The position numbers and the translations under genes were made by a program. Shown in pieces: positions 33,619-45,443 of a stretch of DNA of 64,000 nucleotides. This stretch comes from Cryptomeria japonica (Eukaryota; Streptophyta; Pinopsida; Cupressales; Cupressaceae): contig NC_081415.1 in NCBI RefSeq assembly GCF_030272615.1, forward strand, positions 421,874,757-421,938,756. The letters run 5' to 3'. The first letter of the stretch is position 1. The number at the start of each line of letters is the position of its first letter. A model generated the notes under the pieces. That model saw only the letters and a list, made by a program, of their open reading frames with translations. It was not told the DNA's origin and did not search any database.

Positions 33619-34837
33619 TGATGAACTTATAAGGCACTGAGAGGGGGGGGGGGGGGGGTGAATCGGTGCAAGGAAAAACAATATAAATCTGATCACCAAC
33701 TTTAACAACTTAAAACTTATCAAGCATATAAGAAATATCACCACATAAGCTAATGCCCAATAAAACAAATTCCACATAACACGAGATTTATACATGGAAA
33801 ACCCAAAAGGGAAAAACCACAGTGGGAGCCGGTATCCACAAGATTCACTATTTGCAGAATAGAAATCTTGACCGGTTAAGGCCTTACAACAATGCCCTGT
33901 TAGGAGCAGACCCGGTTAAGAGATTTGAATGATAAACCCTGTTAGGAGCAATGACCTGTTAGGATCAACTTCGCAAGAGGATTTGAGACTCTGATTCAGA
34001 GCTACCCTGTTAGGGGATTTACAGATTAAGCTCTGTTAGGACCTACCTGGTTAGGGGATTTTGCTGCTGCAAACTGTTAGGAAAACAACAGTGAAAAGAT
34101 CTTCAAGTAACACCTTCTATGTCTGATAAGATCCACTTCCAATCCTTAAAACTTCAACAAAACTTCATTATAGAACTTCCCTAATCACCGCACAATCTCA
34201 TTCACAATATTCGCTCATGAATTCTCTCTTTACACACATATCGACTTTATACCTCATCACACTTTTTATAAACATTTACATTTAGTCGGCTACAACCTTG
34301 GAACAATTTCCTAGGTTCAATGAATCTAGACAAACTTACATCGCACGCTTTACATATGTTGGCCATCGACATAACAAATTAAAACTTGTGTCGTTTTACC
34401 GATTTAAGTGAGTTTATCACTACCGGTTAATTGTTCTACCATTTTGTCTGCTCTGTACATCAAATCTTGCTCATCTAGTTGAATCTGCCAATGTGGTTGA
34501 GAACATAGCTCCAAATACCTGTCACCAACATCGCTGTAAAACTGCATCATCCAACTCTTCATGAATCACCTGTATCGGTTGTCGGAATGCAACTATGTCT
34601 CAATTTACCGGTTGAGATCCTAATTACCGTTTCTCTGTAAAATTGTCATCTGTACCGGTTATACCTTATTGGTTGGCTTCTAAGACTTAGATGACTACAA
34701 AAACATTGTTGCCATCAATGACAACACAAAACTTAGTCATCAAACATGAATCTCAATCACTTCATCACATTCACCAATCAATCATATACCGGTTGCATAT
34801 CAACAACAATCTTTACTGGTTCAGTCAAATGCCAACA
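33619..34837 (-). mobile_element. 5' LTR of pol-less element
   Basis: Uninterrupted copy, TGATGAACTT to GCCAACA. Includes the 16-G run (33643-33658) and several CCGGTT words. It supplies the empty-site sequence (CCAATGTGGTTGAGAAC, around 34489-34505) that proves the chromovirus insertion in the other LTR. Confidence 0.92.
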
Positions 34838-35514
34838 TTGTTGTCATTAGTTATGGTCAATCAACTTCCATTGGCCTTTAATCCAACCTGACTTTGTAAG
34901 AGAAATGGCACAAGACACTTTATATCAAAATGCTACACTACTTACAGAAATAGAATCACATATATTCAACACTAATAATAAAAGACTTTAGTTTGTATAA
35001 CAAGGTAGTGTATAGTGCAATGCAATGCTTGGGTACAAGGAGGACGTGCCACATCGGCATCCTTAATTGACTTCTAATAGACCAAATAGTTGTTGGTTAA
35101 GAGAACCATTGAACCCAATTGAGCATAACTAAAAAGTAATTAATACAATACTAAATTGACACTTCAATGATTAACAAAATAGTTAATTCAAGAACAAAAT
35201 ATTTTGTCTTGTTTATATGCTAATAACAATGCAAATACTTAGTGAAAACATAGCTACAATTTTCATAGTTCTAATCATAGTTTGCGTACTTAGAGTTGAT
35301 AGACCGAAGTTTTTTTTATCAACAATTAAAAAGACACGTAAATGTCTTTAGAAACATAAATTTGCACAAAATATAGTTAAAAATGTATCAAATGACTTTA
35401 TAAAATGTTGGCGAAGTGTCCTCTATTAGATTTGAATACAAATAGAGTGCAAGATCATATCATCATTCAAATAAAAACAATCAACTATTAACTTTTATGA
35501 ATTTATAATGATTG
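34838..35514. other. No gene recognised
   Basis: AT-rich; begins with the TTGTT target duplication. It may hold the end of the hAT element that starts at 35515, but I could not find its terminal inverted repeat. Confidence 0.5.
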
Positions 35515-36921
35515 TCATTGAAAATTATCATAAATTGCATATCCAAGCATTTTAAAATTTATAATAATTTGCAATTTTCTCTTTCTTGTCCTAATGAAAA
35601 GTTGAGGAGAAGATCTACTCCTTTTAGTCGGTTGCAGCTCCTGACCTAGCTTATAAGGTTGTGGCTCCACCCTAATGGTAGATGGAAATGACTCCTCCTC
35701 TACCTCATGTTCAACATCATCTACAATGATGTCACCCAATCCAATTTCTCCTACTTTTGCTGCACCTACACCCTCCATAACTTGCCTCTCAAAATCAACA
35801 ATTTCTTCTTCATCCTACACAATCTACTCTCTATAGGGATTTTTCAAGTCTATAGTATGAAGATGTTTCCACCTTTTTTGTACAAATTTGAAAGTTGTAT
35901 TGTACAGAAAATAAATTATTGAGGTTTTATTGAGTTAACTCATTGTGCTTCTTCATTGTTATGGCCTTAAACAAAACTCTAGTTGTGATCGTATCTAGAA
36001 GTGGTACAAGGCTGATATAAAACATAGAAGGCTAGCTTTTGAAGATTTGGGGTATTTCCACCCCAATCTTTCCACCAAGAAATTGGAAATAAGATATTAA
36101 AAAATTTCTAGGTAAACAATATTTGTAGTTCATAAGATATAAGTAAAGACTCCAAGCTTGTTACCTAGTTTTTGTGTTGATCACCCCTAGATAACTAGTG
36201 GCAAAGGAAAAAACCTCCCCTTAGCCCTCTTGTATTTTGCACTTTGAAATAACGAGGTCCCTTATCTCATCAACCTCAAGTGTCACACATATTGAGAGGC
36301 CCTCCATAACCTCCCCATTAACGTCTATGAAGCCATTAGAGAAGAAAAGTTGGAGTTGAGGTAGGAATTGAGGTAGTACTTTGTTGCATGAATGGGTAAG
36401 AGTTGATTGTTCCATCTTCAATAAATGATCTCTCAATTGACTTCAAATCTATCTCTATCCCTTTAGTAATAGTTCTGGGTTGCCTTTTTGGTTCTATTCA
36501 TGGCCTTATAAATGTCTTCCATTGGGTTTTTCTTTTCACCTACCAAATGCAAAACTCTCACCAAAGGCTTCAACACTTACAAATAAATTAAATTTATAAC
36601 TAATGTAAATACTTCAAAAATTCACAATAAATTATTCAATTTGAAATTCAAATTGAAGTTTGAATTTACCTTGATGATTTTTGTATCACTCTCCACAAAA
36701 GAATTATTAAAAATTGTCTTTCCATTTTCCTCTCTCCAACATTTCATGAATTTGTTGAGTCTAGCCATGCTTGACTCACAAACATATGTTTCAATGGGGT
36801 CAACAAATTACAAACGATTTACAACATTAGGAAATTAATTTCAAATCTTGTAACACCTACTTGCACAAGCTCTTTTTCTTTGGTGCTATCTCTCATTAAG
36901 TTGAGAACCCAAGGGTGAATT
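35515..36921 (-). pseudogene. hAT transposase remnant, C-terminal half
   Basis: Reading down the minus strand: IHPWVLNLMRDSTKEKELVQ then GVTRFEINFLML (36915-36820); VLKPLVRVLHLVGEKKNP (36590-36530); a FFSNGFIDVNGEVMEGL stretch; and near 36050-35970 NLQKLAFYVLYQPCTTS, matching the hATC dimerisation region of plant DUF659-type hAT transposases. An acidic tail with RSRSSPQLFIRTRKRKLQ ends at 35515. Frames change several times and stops are frequent, so it is inactive. Family call rests on the order of these motifs. Confidence 0.75.
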
Positions 36922-38861
36922 TGTAATGTCCCCGTTTTGAGGTTCTCTAGGAGTGCAGTTGTCGCTGACTTTTCGGTTTTGTCACTATGTTCAAAGGGGT
37001 AATTTGAGGTTACTACTGAGCTCAGACGGTTTAGAAGAGTCATATGATGTTTTAAAATGTTCTTTCCATCTTCTGGTTTGGGTTCCAAGATTCTTGGAGG
37101 GAGTGTCTATTTTTAGTAAGTCACCTTGTCAAGTTCATTCATCATCTTTCATCATTAGGATCTCTCATACGCACTCAAATTTCAATTTCGATGCATTTCA
37201 ACCGTTGCTAATTAGGTACATTGTTGAGCTATATTTAATTATTTTCACTAAGGTTGCCTTTTTAAAAAATATTTATCGGGAACCTCAGTATTACAGCTTG
37301 TTGGAAAGAGAATTTAACTTGTGTAAAACAATTTCATGTGCATTCTTTTATGTGGAATCTCCTAGGGTGGCTCTATCGCTATTAGGATTTTAGGTTTCCC
37401 TATGTTTCTTTGGCTTGTTATTCATTGTGACTTCCTCATTCTAGTTTGAGTACTCATTGTCCTTAGAGAAAGTGCCCAAGGCCACCTCTTTGTTAACTTG
37501 ATTCAGAGACCTCCATTGGTGAGATCATTAGATCGCTTTCTGCCAAACCCTCATTTGGGGATACATGTCCAGAGTGGCTTTGGGATGCTTCCTTAAAGGA
37601 TTTTTGAGTGATTGAATTGTTAAATGCCATCTTAGGAGGGTTAGGGTTTTGATTTTTTAGATTGTTAATAATTTTGGGGCATTCCCTTTTTTGGCGGCCA
37701 TCAGATTTACAAAGGAAACAGGAGTTTAGACCCTCGGGGCTACAATTTCACATCTAAAGTTTTTGTCATTAATGGAAATTTCTATAACTTCTAGGATTTG
37801 AACCCCTTCATTAAAAGAGATCAAGATCCTTGCATTCATATGGGGCAAGGTGGAATAGTTTTCATCAACTTGTAATGTTTTACCAATGGGTTTAAGTAGT
37901 TGTGGCAGAAAAGCTCACATTTGTGCAAGCACTTCTTTGACAAAAATACATTTTGGGGTAGAGTAGAACATTATTTCCTTTTATGTAATTTTTGGGGACT
38001 AGGCAATCGCTTGAAACAAGGATTTATCTATGTTCCAGTAGTCTTTACCAACACTTTGGTTTGCATATTATGGTTTTAAGAAAGATAACAAAAAGCCCTT
38101 TCTGAATCATTTTGTCAAAAAAAATGTAAATACCAAGTTTTTGCCCCCATACATTATTGAGCCAATTATCAAAAAACCTTCTAGCCAGTAGATTATTATT
38201 ACCCAGAAATGCCAAAAAGATAGCAGTATTTTTAAGCCTACACTCTTCTTTCTTCAGGGCATTAAGCATATCTTCATTAAGGCTAACTCTTAGCACCCTA
38301 GGGAGGAGAGGATGCTTACCTCCTTCGGCTTGCTCGTTGATGACTCCTCCATTACTTTTGAAGGTCCCTAAACTGTTTCCTACAACTCCCACATTGAACC
38401 TTGCTTTGTCCAATGACACTTTTGGTTCTTCTGCTTGCAAGACTTCCTTAAATGTTTTTTGTGCCTCATCTTTGGTGGCTTCTCCCCCTCTATCAACCGA
38501 AGGGTTAGTGTCATACAATCTCGCACAGATTCGCTCAGCACATTTGTGCGAGCAATCTATCAAACCCAAGCCTTACAACCCAAGGTAATCGATAACAATT
38601 TTAAAAATTCCTAAATTGACCAAGAATGAAAAACACAGCATGCAAACGACGACAGACAAATGTCAACAAGGACAAAAAAAGCATTAGCAATGTACACCAA
38701 GGCAAGCAACACAGATCTTGAGGGCATGGATGACAACAAGAAGCAACAAAAGAATTGTCATCTCTTGAGCAAGCCGTGCAGAGCTTTGTCCTCGTTCACC
38801 CTCTCACTCTCTTCATGAGGGATGCCTCTTCTTAATAAATGCATCAATAATCATGCATGTT
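36922..38861 (-). mobile_element. Insertion in hAT remnant holding LINE ORF1 fragment
   Basis: It breaks the hAT gene between NNATN and IHPWVLN; about 45-50 residues of hAT are also missing. The left edge reads TGTAATGTCCCC on plus, which looks like a Gypsy LTR start. No partner LTR end was found, so the exact nature of the edges is open. Confidence 0.45.
37680..38569 (-). pseudogene. LINE ORF1 fragment (DUF4283-like)
   Basis: 174-codon frame 38569-38045, continued in broken frames to about 37690. SLNEDMLNALKKEECRLKNT then FFDNWLNNVWGQ fits the N-terminal RNA-binding domain of plant L1-type ORF1. Downstream, MNARILISFNEGVQ and CFLCKSDGRQKRECP look like the following beta segment and a knuckle. 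No endonuclease or RT follows, so only the 5' part of the LINE is here. Confidence 0.6.
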
Positions 38862-39044
38862 TGTTGCATTGTTAGTGACAACTTGTACCACATTCTCATT
38901 ACTCGCCTCTAAGACAACCTCCTCTAGTGTTAGAATCAAAGTTTTTGCAATTTTTACTTTGTTAGATGCATCAATAGATTTCAAGACAACAATCTCACCA
39001 TTTGAAGCCACTAAAATGTTCATGAGGGTGTAAGCTCCTTTCAT
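38844..39044 (-). pseudogene. hAT transposase, DUF659 segment
   Basis: YTLMNILVASNGEIVVLKSI and ASNENVVQVVTNNATN match the N-terminal half of the DUF659 hAT transposase (catalytic core start, including the Asp position now Asn in VVTNNATN). The frame runs into the insertion after NNATN. Confidence 0.75.
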
Positions 39045-39559
39045 TTGTCTATCTATCTAGAAATATGTTGCATACAAAATATCACCACTATTTCTTTTTT
39101 GTTTTTCTAGAATTGTCTTTGTTTCTATGACAACATTTTGGAACATCAACCCACTTAAGTTTTTGGGAAAAGACACCTTGTACCATTTTCCTACAATTGT
39201 TAATGTCATGACCAAATACTTCTAGTATGGGATCTTTGCCACATTGAAGGGAAGATGGTTGTAATATTAGACATGTATATCATCTACTTCCTTGTTCGCC
39301 TCTTTGTTATACGATGTACCTTACAATGAAGGTTGTGCTCCAAATATGTTTTTAGGTTTAAAAAACCTCTATGACTAGGCTTTGCTAAAGCTAGATGAGG
39401 TGGATATGGCAGATATGCATGGACCATGACTAGCGTCCACAATATTTATTGCCAAGTCAGGATTAATGACTACTACTATGGCTCTGTATGTCCTCACCCT
39501 CACTAGTTTCTTTTGATCCAACAATGTAAGGGTTGCCTAAATCTCTCATTTTGCCTCTT

Positions 39560-39725
39560 CCATCATTTGGGCACGACTCGCAAGAAGGAATGCATGCAAT
39601 ATGGTATTTAAGGCAATTTATGCTTCCAGAAATCTTCTTTCCATAGAAGTTGCAAATAACACCTCTTTGGATTGGATCGTGTCATATTTCCAAGTGGCAT
39701 CCACATGATGACTTTCAGTTTCTAA
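39560..39725 (-). pseudogene. hAT transposase, BED zinc finger
   Basis: DATWKYDTI, then after a frame change VICNFYGKKISGSINCLKYH resembles the BED finger (CxxC...HxxxH/C). The second Cys is Tyr here. This is the DNA-binding N-terminus of the same transposase; stops and frameshifts are present. Confidence 0.6.
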
Positions 39726-39779
39726 TGTAGATGCCACTGTATGTGAACTTGCAACATGTGTATTAAGTAACATCTAAAA

Positions 39780-40250
39780 TAAAAGACAATGATTTGAATA
39801 CAAAAATTAAAATAAAACTCACATAAAATGCATTTCAAACATAATTGAATAGTAATAGCATTAAATAATTTAACCAAAAACTAGCGTCTATCAACATTAA
39901 AAATTTTGGAAATCAAACTCAATGCATGTAAATCACGTTTAGATATCTAATTCTAACATTTAAAAAAAAAAAATACATTCTTGTAATGCTTGGGGAAAAG
40001 AAAGATTGTAACGTGGAAACCTGAAATTCTGCTAATGCGCTCTAAACTTGCTGAAGAAATACTGCAAATGCTTTGGAAGGAAGATCTATGGGCATGTGGT
40101 CTTAAATAGCATAAAAATCAGTTGTTTTTCATCATCAAAGCCACATTTTGTTTTGTGTTTGCATGTCCAATCTGTGTTCCAATGGGTGTAACTGCCAGAC
40201 TTGCCAAGTATTCATGTTGAGTTTGATGGTTGGGTTTGCAAGAACTTTTT
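39780..40250. other. No gene recognised
   Basis: AT-rich stretch upstream of the hAT transposase; includes an A-tract near 39961. Nothing readable. Confidence 0.5.
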
Positions 40251-40254
40251 TGTG

Positions 40255-40440
40255 ACCAACAAGTTGCTATTCAAGTAGCTCGGCCCCTGTTTTTGGCTGC
40301 AAGTACTCAATGAATGTCGAGTACTTGGTGAGTCCAACAGTTGTACTTGCAAGTACTCTCTTTTTGCAGCACTCGAGTTACTATTCGATAGCAACTCAGC
40401 CCTTTTTTTTGGCCGCGAGTACTCAATGAGTATGTGAACT
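40255..40440. repeat. Subterminal-type repeats beside hAT remnant
   Basis: CAAGTACTC (40300-40308) and GAGTACTTG (40319-40327) form a perfect 9-bp inverted repeat. A second, diverged copy of the block (GTTACTATTCGATAGCAACT, then GGCCGCGAGTACTCAATGAG) follows about 115 bp later. Clustered GAGTACTC words are known near hAT ends, which fits the neighbouring transposase. Confidence 0.5.
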
Positions 40441-40575
40441 ATGGTTCTAATTTTAACCATAATAGTGCAATAAAAATATTTGATTTTTGTGGTGTGTGGA
40501 TTCCTTAACAAAATGGTTGTTGTATGATGTCAATAGGCCTAATTAGATAGAGAGACTACATGTTGGGGATGAGAC

Positions 40576-40735
40576 TGTACTGGAGGCCTACTACAGTTCT
40601 GAATGAGAATTACCATGGTGGAATGGGGATAGAAAAACCACATGTAGCAGATGAAACTGTACTATCGGCTTACTGCAGTAAAGTTAATTTGTTTTCCAAC
40701 ATTAGTTCTGAATGAGAATTACCATGGTGAAATGG
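40576..40735. repeat. About 110-bp-spaced duplication
   Basis: GTTCTGAATGAGAATTACCA then TGGTG occurs at 40591 and again at 40705. It is preceded in each case by a GAAACTGTACT/GAGACTGTACT word with CTACT-GCAG. The second copy leads into an exon-like frame. Confidence 0.6.
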
Positions 40736-41152
40736 ATGCATCTTCTGGGTTGTCTAGCATGGTGATACAGGATGGTGCAAAGAAACTATTGAGACTGGAA
40801 ATTTCCAATATTAAATGTGTGCAGATCAAGCTTGTTTTTTGGTTGCTTAGGTAATGATAACAGGTTTTGTGGGTACCTAGATGCAAACAAAAATTTCCTG
40901 AAATGGAAAAATATGTGATCATTTGTGAAGTTCCACAAAAAATGAGAAACATCTGTTACTGTGACTAAACTCATTGTTATGTTGTATGGACTATCAATGC
41001 AATGATTTATCTAAATACCTTTTTATTTCTGAAGGTCTTGAAATTCGTATCATATTCTTTTGCAGGTAAATTCGAAGGACAAGACATCAATCAAATTGTC
41101 TGAACAGTCAAAGTCTTTGCTTGCAAGAATTCCAAGTGATGTTTGAAACTTG
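40681..41152 (+). pseudogene. Exon-like pieces of an unrecognised gene
   Basis: Piece 1 (to about 40852) reads NENYHGEMDASSGLSSMV then GAKKLLRLEISNIKCVQIK, ending at a possible GT donor (AG-GTAATG). Piece 2 follows TTCTTTTGCAG at 41055-41065 and reads VNSKDKTSIKLSEQSKSLLA then RIPSDV and a stop. The codon phases at this donor and acceptor do not join, so either another donor is used or this is a broken fragment. I do not recognise the protein. Confidence 0.3.
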
Positions 41153-41460
41153 ATATCACCCCAGGAATTGGAATTGCTCGGATATTTAAAAAAAATATCA
41201 CTGCTTTTAGTGTAAATAGTTTTAGGATATCAAGTGCCAACTTTACCTAAATGAATGCAGAGGAATAGAGTATGTGGAGAGCCGATACTACAACTTTTTC
41301 CATTATCAAAGAGAAAAATTAGAAACAAAACATTGCTTTATTTCATTGTATTAATATATCTATATTGGTAATTGGAATGAATTCCTCTGATGTGCTTCCG
41401 TAGGTGGTCACATAAACCAAATTGGTGCCTTGATTGGCAGTGACTTAGAAAACAATTTTT

Positions 41461-41742
41461 AATTTACATATTCTAATGTATGTTCATCTATGTAAACCAT
41501 CCAATTCCTATCTGTCAAATATTCACTCCGTTGAACTCCTAAGATTATCTTTTGTAATTTACACATGCTAATGTATGTTCATTTATGTAAACCATCCAAC
41601 TCCTACCTGTCAAATATTCACTCCGTTGAACTCCTACAATTATCTTTTTTAATTTACATATGCTAATGTATGTTCATCTATGTAAACCATCCAACTCCTA
41701 TCTGTCAAATATTCACTCGTTGAACTCCTACAATTATCTTTT
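41461..41742. repeat. Tandem repeat, three units of 95 bp
   Basis: Units start at 41461, 41556 and 41651 (AATTTACATATTCTAATGTA and on through TATGTAAACCATCC and TTGAACTCCTA). The units are nearly identical, with a single-base deletion in the third (ACTCGTTG for ACTCCGTTG). No coding potential. Confidence 0.95.
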
Positions 41743-43020
41743 GAGAAGTATAACAAAATAAAAGAATATGGTGCACACCAAACTCAATACAAACTTGAAG
41801 CTTGATTCCCTTATATTACGATATAGTTCCATTCCTTGCTGAAAACGGTATTTTAATAAATCCTCATGCTCTACCACAGATTCGGTCATTGTATGGCTCG
41901 AAGTCTAGGAAACAAACTTAATTTCATCATATATAATATAACTACACTATATTTCAAATTAAAGATAAAAAAAATTTAAATCACTCAGGATAATTTTCTC
42001 TGCTTATGCTGCCTCCAATATTTTTGTGATTATGGCTATTTATGATCTCATCTAATTAGCCAATAGGCTTTATAAGTGGACTTGCTAGTCCACAAGATGC
42101 CGACAAACCTGTCTCACTCCATGAAACATCTCGATGGCCGTAGGGAAACATTTAAAAATAACCGGAAAAACTTTTAAAAGCTGAAGTGTTGCTTAGATGA
42201 ATTCATACCTTACACGTCACCTGCATCTTTGGAAACACAACAACTCAGATTACTGGCACTCCGTTCATTAAATAGTTCGACAGTTGGGATATTTAATTAT
42301 TATGTTGGGTAGTTGCCATAGTAGTTTGTTGGAAAGCCGTACCAAGACATTGAAAACTGTCTCCTCCGTTTATGTGATCAAGTTTTTGGAAAAGCAAAGC
42401 GTCCGATTTATGTTACTATTTTTAAGGAAGGGGAGAAGAAAAGAAGAAATGTCCTATGAGATTATTCAGAATCTTTTTCTATAAAATAGAAGCTCCTACT
42501 TTTTAGGCTTGCATATTTAAGGGGGTGAAAATGGGGTGGGGCTAGAAATTGCCCCACTATTTTTTAAGAAACCCCCTAAAAAAACCAATATTAAATGTAG
42601 CGGATAGGAAAGCCACAAGTTTGCAGGGTGAATGGGTATCTCTCGGACGACTCTTCTTCAAATATCTAATCTTCCCACAAATAAAATCTTTGTCGTGTAA
42701 AAATATCAAATCATCATTACTGTAATATTCATTTATGAAAAATATTGTCTCCAGCTTAAAAATCTACAATTATAAAACCTCGATATTTTTAAAGCGACTT
42801 TTCATTTAGTCTGAATAGTTTGAAGCAGTTGTAGGAAGATTGATTTGACTCGTCTCATTCTTATAAAATTTCTGATTTGAGAATACTTCTCTTACAAATT
42901 CTGCCCATTCTTCCTTGTCCAAGTTTGTGCAGAATCTTGAGGTAAGTCACTCCCAGAATTTTGCTTGATTGCCAACCAAAAAATAAATAAAAAATCTTAT
43001 CTTAGAAGTTCGAAATGGAG
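41743..43020. other. No gene recognised
   Basis: AT-rich. A 66-codon frame at 42284-42484 has no recognisable motif. Near 42955 an AATCTTGAG-GTAAGT could be an exon donor, without a supported exon before it. Confidence 0.4.
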
Positions 43021-43044
43021 AGATTTTGTTGATTAATACACAGG

Positions 43045-43530
43045 TGTGAAGGTGGAGCTCAAGTAGTTTATGTAGACAACATTGATAATCCTTTCAAGAA
43101 CCAGATAGACTTTGACAAGCACTTTGCTCTTTCTCCGATCAAGTCGTATGCCTGGAGTCTCGTGGTGTATGAGAATTAGTCATGCTTGATGTAGATAATA
43201 TCTTCCTCTAGAAAACTAATGAGCCTTTTCAGTGTGGGCAGTTTTGTGCAGCCTTTATCAACCCGTGTGTTTTTCACAGTGGTCTTTTTGTTTTACAGGT
43301 GTTTTTGTATTCTTATGACTTTGCATTAAGTTTGTTTTTTATTTCTTAGTTGAAATGCCCATTGGAACTACTTTATTAACAGGATTTTAATTTGCAATTT
43401 TTATTTTCAAGTCTCTGTTTTGTTTTGTTTCTTTATAACCTGATTTTTCATTTATATGCAGCCATTGGAGGATGTTTTCAAATATATGCTTCATGAATTG
43501 GCTAGAGGGCTAAAAAATCGTTGCTTTCCA
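43045..43530 (+). other. Exon-like pieces, unrecognised
   Basis: After ACACAG at about 43044 a frame reads CEGGAQVVYVDNIDNPFKNQ then IDFDKHFALSPIKSYAWSLV and ends in TAG at 43177-43179. After ATATGCAG at about 43461 another reads PLEDVFKYMLHELARGLKNR. Both are short, balanced in composition and preceded by good acceptors in T-rich sequence, which is why I list them. I do not recognise either. Confidence 0.25.
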
Positions 43531-43599
43531 AAGATTGATAGCCTTGTCATGTTCAATTCAGGCTTTTCTAAAATTTTCTTGTTAATTATTTGTCTATTC

Positions 43600-44975
43600 T
43601 TACTCAGAAAAACTATATGAATATAGATGAAGTCATTCTTTAAAGTGTGGTTGATAGACTTTTTTTTAGTGGGATGTGGTAAGTGTGTTTTAAATTATTT
43701 GAAGATGAGTTCGGGAGAAGTGGCATTTTCATCAAGGAACCTATTTAGCTCACGACAATTTCTAGACATTTGTTACTCAAAATAAAAGACACTAAATATA
43801 ATCCACCTCTATGATGTTTTTTCTCCATTTAATTATTGAAATATAGTCAATTGATCATATCTTCACTCACTTGAATCTATATTAACCCATTTAAAACATC
43901 AAAGTTGCTAAGTGATAAGTACTCACAACAAATATGGTAGCTATTAGCAATAACACTAAAATCAATCTGATTCTTATCAACATTTTGTCATAATTGCAAG
44001 CAGACCGATGAAGTTACATGTTGGGAATAGATCATCATCACATTGAATGTTGTTGAAAAGATGAGAGATGAAGCAATATAAAGAAAGGAGATATTCACAC
44101 AAATAAATACCTCACATTTGCCATAACCCTCTTTCTCTATCTTGATAAAAACTTGCTACTATTGCTATTATATTTCATATATCATTTTGTGATTATTGTT
44201 AGAAATGTTTTATTTATTAAGGTTGAAACTATTTTTAATAAAATGAATTAAATGGTGGACACATACACTTGAAAATCATAAATTTTATTGAAAAATGAGA
44301 AGCTTCTAGAAGTAGATTTCAAATTCCACTTTCTTGCATGTAACTCTCACTTTGTCAATAATTAATTTTGCATGGATCAATTTTTGGAAAAGAATCTCTA
44401 AAATGCATGAATTCTCTTGATAGTGGAAAATGATGCATCTTTCTATATAATGTATGCTAACTTTCAAAAAAGGAGGCTATGGCTTTTTGATGAAAAATAA
44501 TTTCTTGAGTTCTTGAAAAAAAAAACATGATAGAAGTAGGAAGATTTTTGTAGACAATTGTATTGTAGGAGATTGTTTTTTTCCAGGTTTTTGAGGAGAT
44601 CTTACCAAGCTAGAAGGAAGGATTGAAGAAGGATACTTGGGGAGATTTGGAGGTGATTCAACATCAAGCGATTATGGTCAATCTAGGTTCCCTTGTTGCC
44701 CATTTCTTGTTTTGAAGAAAAAAAATAAAAATTTATGTACTTAAGAGAAAAAAGAGAAAAAATTCTACTTGCATACATGGATTTGTCTAGGTTTTGATAG
44801 TAAAAGTTTATATACAAATAAGGGGATAATTTTATTTTTATGGAATATATATATGAAAATGAGAAATATCTTTAAATCGCTTCTATTTTCTTCACTTTGG
44901 ATTCTATTCTTTTCAAGATTTTTTTTTCTTTTTATTCAATAAAAGTGGATTATTCCACTAAATTTTTGTATTAAT
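43600..44975. other. No gene recognised
   Basis: AT-rich, with many A/T runs. A T-tract at 44919-44933 may be the complement of the poly(A) tail of the LINE to its right. Confidence 0.5.
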
Positions 44976-45443
44976 ATTTTTATTTTTTACACAGGATTCA
45001 AAAAGCATACTGGAGGAAAGAACCTTGGGAAGAAAACCTTCGGTCACAGCTCATAAAATAAACCTATAGTACCTAACAGACTAGTTTATACACTCCGCCC
45101 AAAATCACATACAAAATGCGATCACAACACATATAATATCAGTTTTACATATAGCCCATATGGCAATTTGCAAAAAAAACAAAACAAAAACCCATCGGAT
45201 AATTTTCAAATGTAGACTCCACAGCTGCTATCAATGGAAGAAGACATAATTTTCCAAAGCCCTGTGCCAAGTCCCATGAGCCAAAAACCTTCCTGCCAAA
45301 AAAGAAAGTATCAAAAAACCTTTGGAAAAACACTATTATATCAAATACCATGAGCTCGAACTCTCCCCCAAACAACGAACATGAATACTTGAAATGAAAA
45401 GGGAAAGTGGGAATAATTATCATCATAAAATTTTACATCAACA

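Larger units (their letters stand above)
19849..34837 (-). mobile_element. Pol-less Copia-like LTR element with nested chromovirus
   Basis: Flanked by TTGTT at 19844-19848 and 34838-34842. In its own direction (minus): 5' LTR 34837-33619, initiator-Met primer-binding site 33616-33604, zinc-knuckle ORF1, spacer, long ORF2, polypurine tract 28180-28169, and a 3' LTR (28168-27845 plus 20742-19849) that is split by a chromovirus. Without the insert it is about 7.9 kb with LTRs of 1219 and 1218 bp. No protease, integrase, RT or RNase H motif is present, so it must be mobilised in trans. AAAGGGGGAG tract, TGTTGGCATT start and the C-run LTR end suggest Copia/SIRE ancestry (inference). Confidence 0.85.

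Noticed and set aside
36922-36933. TGTAATGTCCCC as the start of a full LTR in the hAT gene
   Set aside because: No matching LTR end, primer site or target duplication was found nearby.
44919-44933. T-tract as a certain LINE-1 poly(A) end
   Set aside because: Other T-runs lie nearby and no target duplication was found, so the border is left approximate.
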